From NCBI GenBank assembly GCA_023818995.1, contig JAMWDA010000020.1, positions 1 through 13,924 of the forward strand: a DNA stretch of 13,924 bases. The letters run 5' to 3'. Within the stretch, counting starts at the first letter, position 1. Each line of letters begins with the position of its first letter. A program made the translations under genes and the position numbers. The notes beneath the pieces are model-generated. The model saw nothing but the letters and a program-made list of their open reading frames with translations. It ran no database searches and was not told the origin of the DNA. This document shows, in pieces, positions 1 to 6,979 of this stretch. The stretch is from Candidatus Omnitrophota bacterium. GTDB lineage: Bacteria > Omnitrophota > Gorgyraeia > Duberdicusellales > 4484-171.

Positions 1-2
1 TA

Positions 3-718
3 AGATTCTTTCTTGATTTTTTACCTTACAGCTTATCTGGGTGGTATTCACATTTATCTACATATTTATTCCCAACGCAAAAGTTAATTTCACTTCTGGG
101 TTAGTGGGAGGAATAGTCGCAGGGACACTTTATCAGCTTATGCAATGGGTATACATAGATTTACAGATTGGCGTAGCTAAGTATAATGCTATTTATGGGA
201 GTTTTGCCGTTTTACCTTTATTTTTGGTATGGCTACAATTAAGCTGGCGAATGGTTCTTTTAGGTGCAGAAATTTCTTTTGCCCATCAGAATGTAGATAC
301 TTATGAGTTTGAGCCAGATTGTTTAAATGTAAGTTTTTTATTTAAAAGATTACTTACTTTACGAATAGTTAATATGGTAAGTAAAAACTTCGCTCAAGGT
401 AATAAACCTTTCACTGCCCAGGAAATATCTCGTAACCTTGATATTCCTATAAGGTTGGTAAGAGATATACTATACGAGTTAACCAGAGGAGGGGTTTTCA
501 CCTCTGTTCAAGAAGGGACAAGAACACCAGCATATCAACCTGCTTTAGATATAAATTTTCTTACTATAAAGTTCGTTATGGATAAATTAGATACTTATGC
601 AACTGATTCTCTACCTGTGTTAAACACAAAGGAACTGAAAAGAATTAAAGATAGTTTAGAAAGTTTTGGTAAAATGATAGAAGAATCACCAGCAAATCTT
701 CTTTTAAAAGAGATATAG
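3..718 (+). CDS. YihY/BrkB-family inner-membrane protein, 3' part, with apparent frameshift near position 33
   Basis: C-terminal part of a polytopic membrane protein of the YihY/BrkB family (formerly mis-assigned as RNase BN); its molecular function is not settled. Counting from the GTG at 41 there are 225 residues. The hydrophobic segments and the family block YNAIYGSFAVLPLFLVWLQL (residues 48-67), followed by LLGAEISFA, are diagnostic. Residues about 115-170 look like a winged-helix domain (FTAQEISRNLDIPIRLVRDIL), a cytoplasmic extension seen in some family members. GTG 41 is not a credible start. The family pattern continues upstream as DFLPY in the frame beginning at 3, then switches to LIWVVF in the next frame, while the downstream frame has a TGA at 14-16. 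One base therefore seems to be missing around 30-35, either a real frameshift or a sequence error at the window edge. The N-terminal half lies outside the window. The family call is firm; whether the gene is intact is uncertain. Confidence 0.82.
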
Positions 719-730
719 ATTTTATATAAT
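702..730 (+). promoter_or_regulatory. Candidate sigma-70-type promoter for the AsmA-like gene
   Basis: A perfect TATAAT lies at 725-730, just after the YihY-family stop codon, with a weak -35 (TTTTAA, 702-707) at 17-bp spacing. Transcription would begin near 737, giving a short leader that carries the AAAGGGGG ribosome-binding site before the ATG at 761. The -35 matches the consensus at only three positions and the DNA is AT-rich, so this is tentative. Confidence 0.35.
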
Positions 731-760
731 CTTAATGAATTTAGAAAAAGGGGGTATTTA

Positions 761-1729
761 ATGTCTAAGAGAATAAAAATTATAATTTTGGCAATCGTTA
801 TTATTTTGGGATTTTGTTTAGTTAGAGATTTTCTTATTAAATCAATTATAGAAAAAGTTATAAGCGATCTTGCAGGTTCTCCTGCTCGTCTCGGTGCTTT
901 CTCTCTAAGTGTAGTAAAACAATCAATAAAAATTTCTAATTTTAAGATGTATAACCCCAAAGGTTTCCCTCAAGATATTATTATGGATATTCCCAAAATG
1001 AGCGTGGAATATGATTTAGGAGCATTACTTAAAGGTAAAGTTCATTTTAAAAGAATAGATTTTGAGCTTAAAGAGATAGCGCTGGTGAAGAATAAAGAAG
1101 GAAAGCTTAATATAGATTCTCTTAAAATAATGGAAGGGAAAAGCGAATCTACTAAAGAAAAGAAAGTGGAAAAACCAAATAAAGAAATTGCTATTCAGAT
1201 TGATTTGATGAATTTAGGTATAGGTAGGATAGTTAGTAAAGATTATAGTGGGGAAGGTTCTGAAGCAGTTAAGGTTTACGATATAAATTTAGAGAAGAGT
1301 TATAAAGATATTAATAGTCTTCAGCAATTGGTTCTTTTAATAATTGCAGAACCTTTAAAATCTGCTGGTATACAAGGTCTTAAAGTTTACGCTGCTTCTA
1401 TACTTACTGGTATAGCCGCTTTACCTGTAGCTGTAACATTTACTTTTACTGGTAAAGATTATGCTCAAGTTTCTTTGGGATTAACCATGGATAGAGCATA
1501 TGAATTGGGATTAGAGATTCTTAAACAGATGGGGGTAATAAAAAAGGAAGATAGCAAAGAGGGTGTTATTAAAGCAGAAGTTAGTGGTGCCAATGTAACG
1601 TTTAAACTTAAAAAGATAGATGATAAAACCACAGAAATTACAGTTTCCGCACGAAAGTTAGGTATTCCTAAACCCGAGATAGCTTCAGGAGTAATTTACA
1701 AAATACAAGAGAGACTAAAGGAAGAATAA
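761..1729 (+). CDS. AsmA-like envelope protein with DUF3568-like C-terminal domain
   Basis: A 322-residue protein anchored by one N-terminal transmembrane helix (residues about 5-21, after KRIK), with the rest presumably in the periplasm. Residues about 22-125 resemble the start of AsmA/DUF748-type proteins: an early helix, GSPARLGAFSLS, a beta-rich pattern (ISNFKMYNPKGFP) and DIPKMSVEYDLGALLKGKVH, then KEGKLNIDSL. A charged linker (about 127-143, rich in K and E) follows. The C-terminal 115 residues are different: a hydrophobic alanine-rich patch (205-225), then DRAYELGLEILKQMGV, KEGVIKAEV and VTFKLKKIDDKTTEITVSAR, which match the layout of DUF3568-type small lipoproteins. AsmA-like proteins act in lipid transport and outer-membrane homeostasis. 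At 322 residues this one is short for the group, and the tail is unusual. A strong SD (AAAGGGGG, 746-753) supports the ATG at 761. mscL follows with a short gap. Confidence 0.65.
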   Translation: MSKRIKIIILAIVIILGFCLVRDFLIKSIIEKVISDLAGSPARLGAFSLSVVKQSIKISNFKMYNPKGFPQDIIMDIPKMSVEYDLGALLKGKVHFKRIDFELKEIALVKNKEGKLNIDSLKIMEGKSESTKEKKVEKPNKEIAIQIDLMNLGIGRIVSKDYSGEGSEAVKVYDINLEKSYKDINSLQQLVLLIIAEPLKSAGIQGLKVYAASILTGIAALPVAVTFTFTGKDYAQVSLGLTMDRAYELGLEILKQMGVIKKEDSKEGVIKAEVSGANVTFKLKKIDDKTTEITVSARKLGIPKPEIASGVIYKIQERLKEE

Positions 1730-1749
1730 GAAGTAGGGGGGTGAGATAA

Positions 1750-2079
1750 ATGTCTATTTTAAAAGAATTCAAGGATTTCGCCATTAAAGGTAATGCTGTA
1801 GATATGGCAGTGGGTATTATAATAGGAGCTTCTTTCGGTAAAATAGTTAACTCTTTAGTTAACGATGTAATTATGCCGCCCATAGGTCTGGTGCTGGGAG
1901 GAGTTGATTTTAAAGACTTAAAGATTATTCTTAAAAAGGCAACAGCTGATACACCGGCAGTAAATCTTAATTATGGACAGTTTATAAATAATGTGATTGA
2001 TTTTTTAATAGTAGTTTTTTCTATTTTTATAGTTGTTAGAGGTATAAATAACCTTAGGAAATTGTCACCTAAGCAATAG
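1750..2079 (+). CDS. mscL: Large-conductance mechanosensitive channel MscL, lacking the C-terminal cytoplasmic helix
   Basis: Pentameric inner-membrane channel that opens under membrane tension to release solutes during hypo-osmotic shock. The sequence follows E. coli MscL closely: N-terminal amphipathic helix [17 protein letters not shown]1 (about 15-45, [14 protein letters not shown] then [11 protein letters not shown]), periplasmic loop (about 52-75, TPAVNLNYG) and TM2 (about 77-100, [15 protein letters not shown]). The hydrophobic gate positions corresponding to E. coli Leu19 and Val23 are Met19 and Ile23. The protein ends at 109 residues (LRKLSPKQ), against 136 in E. coli, so the helix-bundle tail is absent. 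No other frame after the stop restores such a tail, so this is probably genuine and not a frameshift. SD GGGGGGTGAG (about 1736-1745) precedes the ATG. The gene sits between the AsmA-like and small exported protein genes, probably co-transcribed. Confidence 0.96.
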   Translation: MSILKEFKDFAIKGNAVDMAVGIIIGASFGKIVNSLVNDVIMPPIGLVLGGVDFKDLKIILKKATADTPAVNLNYGQFINNVIDFLIVVFSIFIVVRGINNLRKLSPKQ

Positions 2080-2116
2080 CACGGGTAGATATGAATAAAC
2101 GGGAAGGGGAGGTAAT

Positions 2117-2515
2117 ATGAGAAAATTTTTAGTAGTAATTTTTTTAATAATTGGACTTAATGCGGCTGTTTATGCGCAAACGAGTTCTGAGATTGCTCAA
2201 GAAGTAACAGAAGAGCTAAAGGAATCAGGTTCTATAACCGAGGAGGATGCTTCTGTAGTAGAGGCTTCAGTTAAGACACTTATTGATAGCGGGGCGACTA
2301 AGGATGAGGCTAAGAATATTGTTGCTTTAGCAGTTCATGAGGCTCAAGCACAAGGTTTGAAAGGTAAGGCACTTTCTGCTAAGGTTCATGAGGTAGTAAG
2401 AGCACGTAAAGCTCAGTTTGAAGCTAAAAAGAAAGAGACAAAGAGGAGGGAAAAGGAAGTTAGACAACAGAGAATAAGAGAAGAAAAAAGATTGAGAAAA
2501 GAAAATAAGAAATAA
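2117..2515 (+). CDS. Small exported protein with highly charged helical C-terminus
   Basis: A 132-residue protein of unknown function. Residues 1-20 form a Sec signal peptide (MRKF, hydrophobic LVVIFLIIGL, then AAVYA), with likely signal peptidase I cleavage after Ala20 ahead of QTSS. Residues about 22-92 are predicted mostly helical, acidic at first (EVTEELKESGSITEEDAS) and then alanine-rich (KNIVALAVHEAQAQGLKGKA). The final 40 residues (about 93-132) are almost entirely K, R, E and Q, as expected for a solvent-exposed single helix or coiled coil. SD GGGGAGGT (2105-2112) is ideally placed for the ATG at 2117. The setting in an envelope cluster and the export signal suggest a periplasmic role. 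I do not recognise a named family; similar short exported proteins occur, from recall, in Omnitrophota. Confidence 0.75.
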   Translation: MRKFLVVIFLIIGLNAAVYAQTSSEIAQEVTEELKESGSITEEDASVVEASVKTLIDSGATKDEAKNIVALAVHEAQAQGLKGKALSAKVHEVVRARKAQFEAKKKETKRREKEVRQQRIREEKRLRKENKK

Positions 2516-2522
2516 AAATTGG

Positions 2523-2540
2523 TTAAAATATTTATTTTAA
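2523..2540. repeat. AT-rich perfect palindrome (8-bp arms) between two exported-protein genes
   Basis: TTAAAATA and TATTTTAA are perfect inverted arms separated by TT, in the 36-bp gap before the small lipoprotein gene. The site could be a binding site or a weak hairpin, but such palindromes arise readily in AT-rich DNA. Confidence 0.3.
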
Positions 2541-2558
2541 GTTAAAAAGAGGTGAGCT

Positions 2559-2899
2559 ATGAAGATAAAATCAGGTTTAGTAAGTATTTTCTTAATAAGT
2601 TTCTAATATTGATAAGTATTGGTTGTACAAGAAAAGCGGCATCATCACAAGAGGCTATCAAAAACGCAGAGACGCTTAACACTGTTCAGGAGAAGATAAA
2701 TTATCTTATTAAACAAGCAGAAGCCTTTTATAACTCTAAAGAATTCCAACAAGCTATCCAGATAGCCCAGTATATTTTAAATAATTTAGATAAAGATTCA
2801 CACTCAGCTAAAGATTTAATTGAAAAGGCAAAAGTTCAATTAAAAGCTACTGCCGAAAAAGCAGTAGAGGATGTTAAGAATAAAATTCTTGGCAAGTAA
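2559..2899 (+). CDS. Small helical lipoprotein (TPR-like) with a one-base frame break in the signal peptide
   Basis: The best start is ATG 2559, preceded by GAGGTGAG (2549-2556). It encodes the opening of a lipoprotein signal peptide (MKIKSGLVSIFLISF) but meets TAA at 2604. From there the hydrophobic segment and lipobox continue in another frame as LILISIGC (Cys at 2627-2629), and that frame runs on to 2899. Adding one T to the TTT at 2600-2602 restores a continuous protein of about 113 residues. A longer reading from GTG 2552 avoids the break, but it overlaps the SD itself and gives a poor signal peptide (VSYEDKIRFSKYFLNKF), so I think it is an artefact. The mature part is helical: KINYLIKQAEAFYNSKEFQQ followed by AIQIAQYILNNLDKDSHSAK resembles a TPR hairpin, and an alanine/lysine-rich helix ends the protein. 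Function unknown; probably periplasmic and lipid-anchored. The gene is the last before a strong terminator. Confidence 0.65.
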
Positions 2900-2932
2900 T
2901 TAGTTCAATTTAAATACAATTTAATGAATTTC

Positions 2933-2961
2933 AACTCCCTCCATTCTTGGTGGAGGGAGTT
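2933..2961 (+). terminator. Intrinsic terminator, perfect 11-bp stem
   Basis: AACTCCCTCCA (2933-2943) pairs perfectly with TGGAGGGAGTT (2951-2961) around a 7-base loop, followed by a T-rich stretch (ATTATTTATTATTTG). It lies 33 bases after the lipoprotein stop codon. It ends the envelope cluster and separates it from murF. Confidence 0.88.
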
Positions 2962-3039
2962 ATTATTTATTATTTGCGGGGTAAAATTACTATTTTTAGA
3001 TAGTTTGTAAATTATAGCTTTAGGCAAAATAAATTAGTT

Positions 3040-4422
3040 ATGGAGCAATTGAGTATTGATGAGATAATTAGAGCTACTAAAGGGTTATTATTTAATTACC
3101 CTCCGAGAGGAGAGAGAATAATTGAAAATATTTCTACAGATAGCCGTACCTTAAAACAAGGTGATTTATTTATCGCTTTAAAAGGGAAGAATTTTGATGG
3201 GCACAATTTTGTTAAGCAAGCATTTGATAAAGGAGCTAAATTAGCATTGGTATCTAAGAAATTAGATATAGATAAACCCTTTATAAAAGTAGAGAATACC
3301 TTGGATGCTTTAGGAGATATAGCAAGTTATTATCGGTCAAAATTTAGAGTTAAAGTTGTAGGGATAACCGGTTCTAATGGGAAAAGCACAACTAAAGAGA
3401 TTTTAGCTCATCTACTATCTTTTAGATTTAATGTAGTTAAGTCTTTGGCTAGTTTCAATAATTTTGTAGGTGTCCCTTTGACTATTTTTTCTATAAATAG
3501 TAATACGGAAGTGCTTATTCAGGAGATGGAAACTAATATCCTTGGCGGTGTAAAAAGGTTATGTTGTATTGCTCGGCCAAATTTAGGATTGGTAACAAAT
3601 ATAGGTAAGACCCATTTAGAGTTCTTGAGAAAGGAATACAACGTGTTTAGAGAGAAATCTGAACTTTTAGAATCTTTACCTTACGATGGTTACGCTTTTC
3701 TTAATCTAGATGATAGATACTTTGATAGATTAAAAAAAGTATGCGGTAGGAGAAAAATAGTTACCTTTGGTATTGAAAACAAAGCTAAATTTTATGCAAC
3801 TAATATAGAGATTAGAGATAAATATCTTTGTTTTATTCTGAATGGTAAGTTCAAAATAAATTTAAATACGCTTTTTTATAGAAATGTTTATAATGCTTTA
3901 GGAGCAATTAGTATAGCTTGTAGTTACTTTGGTTTTAAGCTTAGAGAAATAAAACCACTCTTAGAAAATTTTACCTTTTTACCTTTACGCTTTCAGTTAG
4001 TAGAAATAAAAGGTATTAGGTTTATAAATGACTGTTTTAATGCCAATCCTGATTCAATGAGAGAAGCTATTTTAGCCTTTAATAATTTACCCGCTAAAAG
4101 AAAGATTGTTATCTTAGGAGATATGTTAGAGTTGGGTAGCCATAAAGAAAAATTCCATTATCTTATAGGTAAGTTGTGTGGGGAGTTGAAAATAGATTTT
4201 TTAATTGCTATAGGAAGACTTTCTAAATTTATGGTTAATGGGGCTAAGAAAAAAAACATAAAAAATATTATTTATTGTAAAAATAAAGAAAAAGCGGTAA
4301 AATCTCTTGTCAATTTATTAGAAAACGGTGATACTGTGTTGGTTAAAGCTTCAAGAGCTATGGGTTTAGAGGAAGTGATGGAAAGAGTAATTGAGAGAAT
4401 TAAAGAGATTAAAAATGGGTAA
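3040..4422 (+). CDS. murF: UDP-N-acetylmuramoyl-tripeptide--D-alanyl-D-alanine ligase (MurF)
   Basis: Cytoplasmic ATP-dependent ligase that adds D-Ala-D-Ala to the UDP-MurNAc-tripeptide, completing the peptidoglycan pentapeptide precursor. The 460 residues have the usual Mur ligase order. The N-terminal substrate domain (about 1-105) carries ISTDSRTLKQGDLFIALKG. The central ATPase domain has the P-loop GITGSNGKSTTK (108-119), FNNFVGVPLTIF, EMETN and TNIGKTHLEFL (186-196), and the lysine that is carbamylated in the family is probably Lys206 (FREKSE). The C-terminal domain has NDCFNANPDSM (330-340), VILGDMLELG (357-366) and VLVKASRAMG (433-442). The usual DSYNANP appears here as DCFNANP. The ATG has only a weak SD (AGGC about 3022-3025). 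A new transcript must start between the terminator at 2961 and here. The stop overlaps the larB start by 8 bases, indicating translational coupling. Placement outside a mur/fts cluster is notable. Confidence 0.97.
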   Translation: MEQLSIDEIIRATKGLLFNYPPRGERIIENISTDSRTLKQGDLFIALKGKNFDGHNFVKQAFDKGAKLALVSKKLDIDKPFIKVENTLDALGDIASYYRSKFRVKVVGITGSNGKSTTKEILAHLLSFRFNVVKSLASFNNFVGVPLTIFSINSNTEVLIQEMETNILGGVKRLCCIARPNLGLVTNIGKTHLEFLRKEYNVFREKSELLESLPYDGYAFLNLDDRYFDRLKKVCGRRKIVTFGIENKAKFYATNIEIRDKYLCFILNGKFKINLNTLFYRNVYNALGAISIACSYFGFKLREIKPLLENFTFLPLRFQLVEIKGIRFINDCFNANPDSMREAILAFNNLPAKRKIVILGDMLELGSHKEKFHYLIGKLCGELKIDFLIAIGRLSKFMVNGAKKKNIKNIIYCKNKEKAVKSLVNLLENGDTVLVKASRAMGLEEVMERVIERIKEIKNG

Positions 4423-5110
4423 AATAGAATATATAAAAGATATTGCGAAATTGGATATATTTAGGCATAAGAGAACAGGAATCCCAGAGTTTATTTTATC
4501 TATAGGTAAATCCGATGAGGTTATTTCTAAACTTTTGTTAAGGATGGTAGAAAATAATGGTGTAGCTTGTGCTACAAAAGTTAATGCTGAACGCATAGAA
4601 TTTATAAGAAAAAACATACCCAAAAAATTTATTTTTGAGTATTACCAGAATGCACGAATGATAGTGTTGAAGAAAAAAAACTATAAGATAAAATATTTAC
4701 CTGTTAGTATTGGGATATTAAGTGCGGGTAGTTCTGATATTTGTATAGGTGAGGAAGCACGTATTACTGTTCAGCTTTTAGGTTGTCAAGTATTTTACGA
4801 TTACGATGTAGGTGTGGCTGGTATGCATAGGTTAATTAAACCTTTAAAGAGAATGGTTAAAGAGAGAGTGAAATGCATAATTGTTGTAGCAGGGATGGAT
4901 GGGATATTGCCCACCTTGGTTAAAAGTTTAGTGGATTTACCTGTAATTGGAGTTCCCACATCTATAGGTTACGGTTATGGTAGTAAAGGAGAATCCTCTC
5001 TTATGACCATGCTTAATTCCTGTAGTCCGGGTTTGGTGGTAGTTAATATAGATAATGGATTTGGTGCTGGTTGTGCCGCCTATCTAATTGCAAAACAAAG
5101 TGTTAAATAA
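4415..5110 (+). CDS. larB: Nickel-pincer cofactor biosynthesis carboxylase LarB
   Basis: A 231-residue LarB, a PurE-related enzyme. In the characterised pathway LarB carboxylates nicotinic acid adenine dinucleotide and cleaves its phosphoanhydride, giving the biscarboxylate mononucleotide that LarE and LarC convert into the nickel-pincer cofactor of lactate racemase and related enzymes. Family signatures are clear: RHKRTGIPEFILSIGKSDE (17-35), ILSAGSSDICIGEEA (101-115), YDVGVAGMHRL (130-140), VVAGMDGILPTLV (157-169), VIGVPTSIGYG (177-187), MLNSCSPG (199-206) and NIDNGFGAG (211-219). Cys203 in MLNSC is the likely counterpart of the catalytic cysteine. The ATG at 4415, inside the murF end (ATGGGTAA), is the natural start; a TTG at 4391 would add eight residues without family support. 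No larA, larC or larE is visible in the window, so the partner genes and the client enzyme are unknown. Confidence 0.94.
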   Translation: MGKIEYIKDIAKLDIFRHKRTGIPEFILSIGKSDEVISKLLLRMVENNGVACATKVNAERIEFIRKNIPKKFIFEYYQNARMIVLKKKNYKIKYLPVSIGILSAGSSDICIGEEARITVQLLGCQVFYDYDVGVAGMHRLIKPLKRMVKERVKCIIVVAGMDGILPTLVKSLVDLPVIGVPTSIGYGYGSKGESSLMTMLNSCSPGLVVVNIDNGFGAGCAAYLIAKQSVK

Positions 5111-5127
5111 ACTCTTAGGGAGGGGTT

Positions 5128-6321
5128 ATGATTATTTCTAAAAGGATAAATTCAATAAAAGAGTCAGTTACTTTAGCTACAGAAGCAAAAGCAAAACAGT
5201 TAGAAAGGGAGGGTAGAGATATAATTGGTTTTGGTGCGGGTGAGCCTGATTTTGATACACCTACTCATATAAAAGAAGCAGCTAAAAGGGCAATTGAGGA
5301 AGGATTTACTAAATACACTCCTGCTAGCGGTATTATAGAGTTAAAATCAGCTATATGCAAGAAATTAAGAGAGGAAAATAATTTATTTTATAGAGAGAAT
5401 CAGGTTATCGTTTCTTGTGGGGCAAAGCACGCCATTTTTAACGCGATAGTAACATTGTGTCAAGAAGGCGATGAGGTAATATTGCCTTCACCATTCTGGG
5501 TTAGTTATCCTGAGATGATTAGAGCATCGGGAGCAAAGATAGTGGTAATAGAAACTGAGCAAAAAAATGATTTTAAAGTCACTTCTCAACAGTTAGAAAA
5601 AGCAATTACACCTCGTAGTAAATTATTTATTTTGAATTCCCCTTCCAACCCTACAGGAACGATGTATTTGAGAGAGGAATTAGAAGAGTTAGCTAAAGTT
5701 ATTTTGAAACATAGAATTTTTTGTTTATCCGATGAGATATACGAAAAAATCTTATACGATAACATAGAGTTTGTAAGCATTGCTTCTTTAAAAGAAGAGA
5801 TAAAAGATCTTACCATTTTAGTAAATGGGGTATCTAAAGCATACGCTATGACTGGCTGGCGGATAGGTTATGCTTGTGCTGAGGAAAAGATTATTCAAGC
5901 GATGAGTAGTTTGCAGAGTCATTCCACATCTAATCCTACTTCTATATCACAAAAGGCAGCTTTAGCCGCTTTAACCGGTCCGCAGGATTGTGTAGATAAG
6001 ATGGTAGAAGAATTTGCTAAGAGAAGAGACTATATCGTAAATAAACTTAATTCTATTAAAGGAATAAGCTGTTTTAAACCAAAGGGAGCTTTTTACGTTT
6101 TCCCTTGTATAAAAGAATTGTTGGGTAAAAGTTATAAGGGGAAAGTAATAGAAAACTCCTTGCAATTTTCCGAGATGCTTTTGGAAGAATCAAACGTAGC
6201 AGTGGTAGCAGGTATTGCTTTTGGTAAGGATGATTATATTAGATTATCCTATGCGACATCTCTCAAGAATATTGAAAAGGGAATAGATAGGATAAAGGAT
6301 TTCGTAGAAAAACTAAATTAG
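5128..6321 (+). CDS. Class I PLP-dependent aminotransferase (aspartate aminotransferase-like)
   Basis: A 397-residue fold-type I aminotransferase that moves an amino group between an amino acid and a 2-oxo acid. Visible features are the N-terminal GAGEPDFDTP (37-46), KYTPASGI (62-69), the aromatic Trp124 that stacks on the PLP ring, Asn174 in SPSNPTGTMY, Asp202 and Tyr205 in SDEIYEKILYD, the Schiff-base Lys237 in NGVSKAYAMTGWRIGYA, and Arg372 in IRLSYA, which binds the substrate alpha-carboxylate. This pattern is the Ib-type AspB/AspC group; prephenate aminotransferases share the same motifs, so the exact substrate cannot be told from sequence. The length is normal. A strong SD (AGGGAGGGG, about 5116-5124) precedes the ATG, which lies 17 bases after larB. 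ribE starts only 4 bases after the stop, so the genes are probably co-transcribed. Confidence 0.93.
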   Translation: MIISKRINSIKESVTLATEAKAKQLEREGRDIIGFGAGEPDFDTPTHIKEAAKRAIEEGFTKYTPASGIIELKSAICKKLREENNLFYRENQVIVSCGAKHAIFNAIVTLCQEGDEVILPSPFWVSYPEMIRASGAKIVVIETEQKNDFKVTSQQLEKAITPRSKLFILNSPSNPTGTMYLREELEELAKVILKHRIFCLSDEIYEKILYDNIEFVSIASLKEEIKDLTILVNGVSKAYAMTGWRIGYACAEEKIIQAMSSLQSHSTSNPTSISQKAALAALTGPQDCVDKMVEEFAKRRDYIVNKLNSIKGISCFKPKGAFYVFPCIKELLGKSYKGKVIENSLQFSEMLLEESNVAVVAGIAFGKDDYIRLSYATSLKNIEKGIDRIKDFVEKLN

Positions 6322-6325
6322 ATTT

Positions 6326-6907
6326 ATGTTCACAGGTATTATTCAGGAAGTAGGAAGGATAAAAAAGATTAATAAGAAAGCCGGTTTGTGGCAAATAGTA
6401 ATTGAATCTTTTAAAGTTTCTAAAGAAGTAAATTTAGGAGATAGTGTAGCGGTAAACGGTGTGTGTTTAACCTTGGTGGATAAAAAAGGCGATTTAATTT
6501 TTTTTGATGTAGTTAAAGATACACTTGATACCACTAACCTTAAGAGAGTAAAAATAGGTTCCTACGTTAATTTAGAACCATCTTTAAGGGTAGGAGATAA
6601 GTTGGGTGGGCATTTTATTTTAGGTCATATAGATAGCGAACTAAAGATAAAAAGTATAAATTCAACTGTTCACTATAGTCTTATAAATATTGTTTTCCCT
6701 TTAATTTTTAAGCGATACCTTGTAGATAAAGGCTCTGTAGCTTTAGAAGGTATAAGTCTTACCGTTCAAAAGGTATTTACCAATTATTTTACTGTAAGTA
6801 TTATTCCTCATACTTTACGTGCAACTAATCTTCGTTATAAAAAAGTGGGAGATTGGTTAAATGCAGAGTTTGATTATCTTTTAAAATCTAAAATTAGTGG
6901 GTCATAA
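6326..6907 (+). CDS. ribE: Riboflavin synthase, alpha chain
   Basis: A 193-residue trimeric cytoplasmic enzyme that dismutates two 6,7-dimethyl-8-ribityllumazine molecules into riboflavin and the pyrimidinedione recycled by lumazine synthase. It has the diagnostic N-terminus MFTGIIQEVG and the two-barrel internal repeat. In barrel one, Cys47 lies in VNGVCLTL, and the first barrel ends before LRVGDKLGGHFILGHID (87-103). In barrel two, KGSVALEGISLTV (135-147) places Ser144 at the position of the conserved catalytic serine, followed by IIPHTLRATNL (159-169). Phe2, Cys47, His101 and Ser144 are all present, so it should be active. There is no evident SD; the ATG lies 4 bases after the aminotransferase stop, suggesting translational coupling. 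No other rib gene follows: the next 1.25 kb is transposon debris, which may have separated ribE from former neighbours. Confidence 0.95.
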   Translation: MFTGIIQEVGRIKKINKKAGLWQIVIESFKVSKEVNLGDSVAVNGVCLTLVDKKGDLIFFDVVKDTLDTTNLKRVKIGSYVNLEPSLRVGDKLGGHFILGHIDSELKIKSINSTVHYSLINIVFPLIFKRYLVDKGSVALEGISLTVQKVFTNYFTVSIIPHTLRATNLRYKKVGDWLNAEFDYLLKSKISGS

Positions 6908-6918
6908 AATTATTGATG

Positions 6919-6938
6919 GAAGGGAAATATTTTCCTTC
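6919..6938 (+). terminator. Weak hairpin after ribE, possible terminator
   Basis: GAAGGGAA pairs with TTTCCTTC (one G-T pair) around a 4-base loop, 12 bases after the ribE stop codon. The following DNA is T-rich but has no immediate U-tract, so termination is only plausible. Confidence 0.4.
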
Positions 6939-6951
6939 TGTCCTTTACGTA

Positions 6952-6979
6952 TTCACTTTTCTCAAATTTTTTGTATAAT
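6952..6979 (+). promoter_or_regulatory. Promoter-like site with no gene downstream
   Basis: TTCACT (6952-6957), 16 bp, TATAAT (6974-6979), followed at about 7020-7028 by an SD-like GGAAAGGGAG. No start codon or open frame follows on this strand; the DNA beyond is the antisense of a dead transposase. It may be left from a gene that the insertion displaced, or a chance match in AT-rich DNA. Confidence 0.35.

Noticed and set aside
595..960. A 121-codon minus-strand open frame across the YihY/AsmA-like gene junction
   Set aside because: It is antisense to two well-supported genes, has no SD and resembles no family; it is a shadow of AT-rich coding DNA.
2080..2116. A frameshifted MscL tail after the stop codon
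   Set aside because: The other frames read unrelated residues and stop quickly; nothing resembles the E. coli C-terminal helix.
4391..4414. A TTG start eight codons upstream for larB
   Set aside because: It would overlap murF by 32 bases and add residues absent from the LarB pattern; ATG 4415 in ATGGGTAA fits better.
6300..6330. An FMN riboswitch upstream of ribE
   Set aside because: Only four bases separate ribE from the aminotransferase gene, so there is no room for one.
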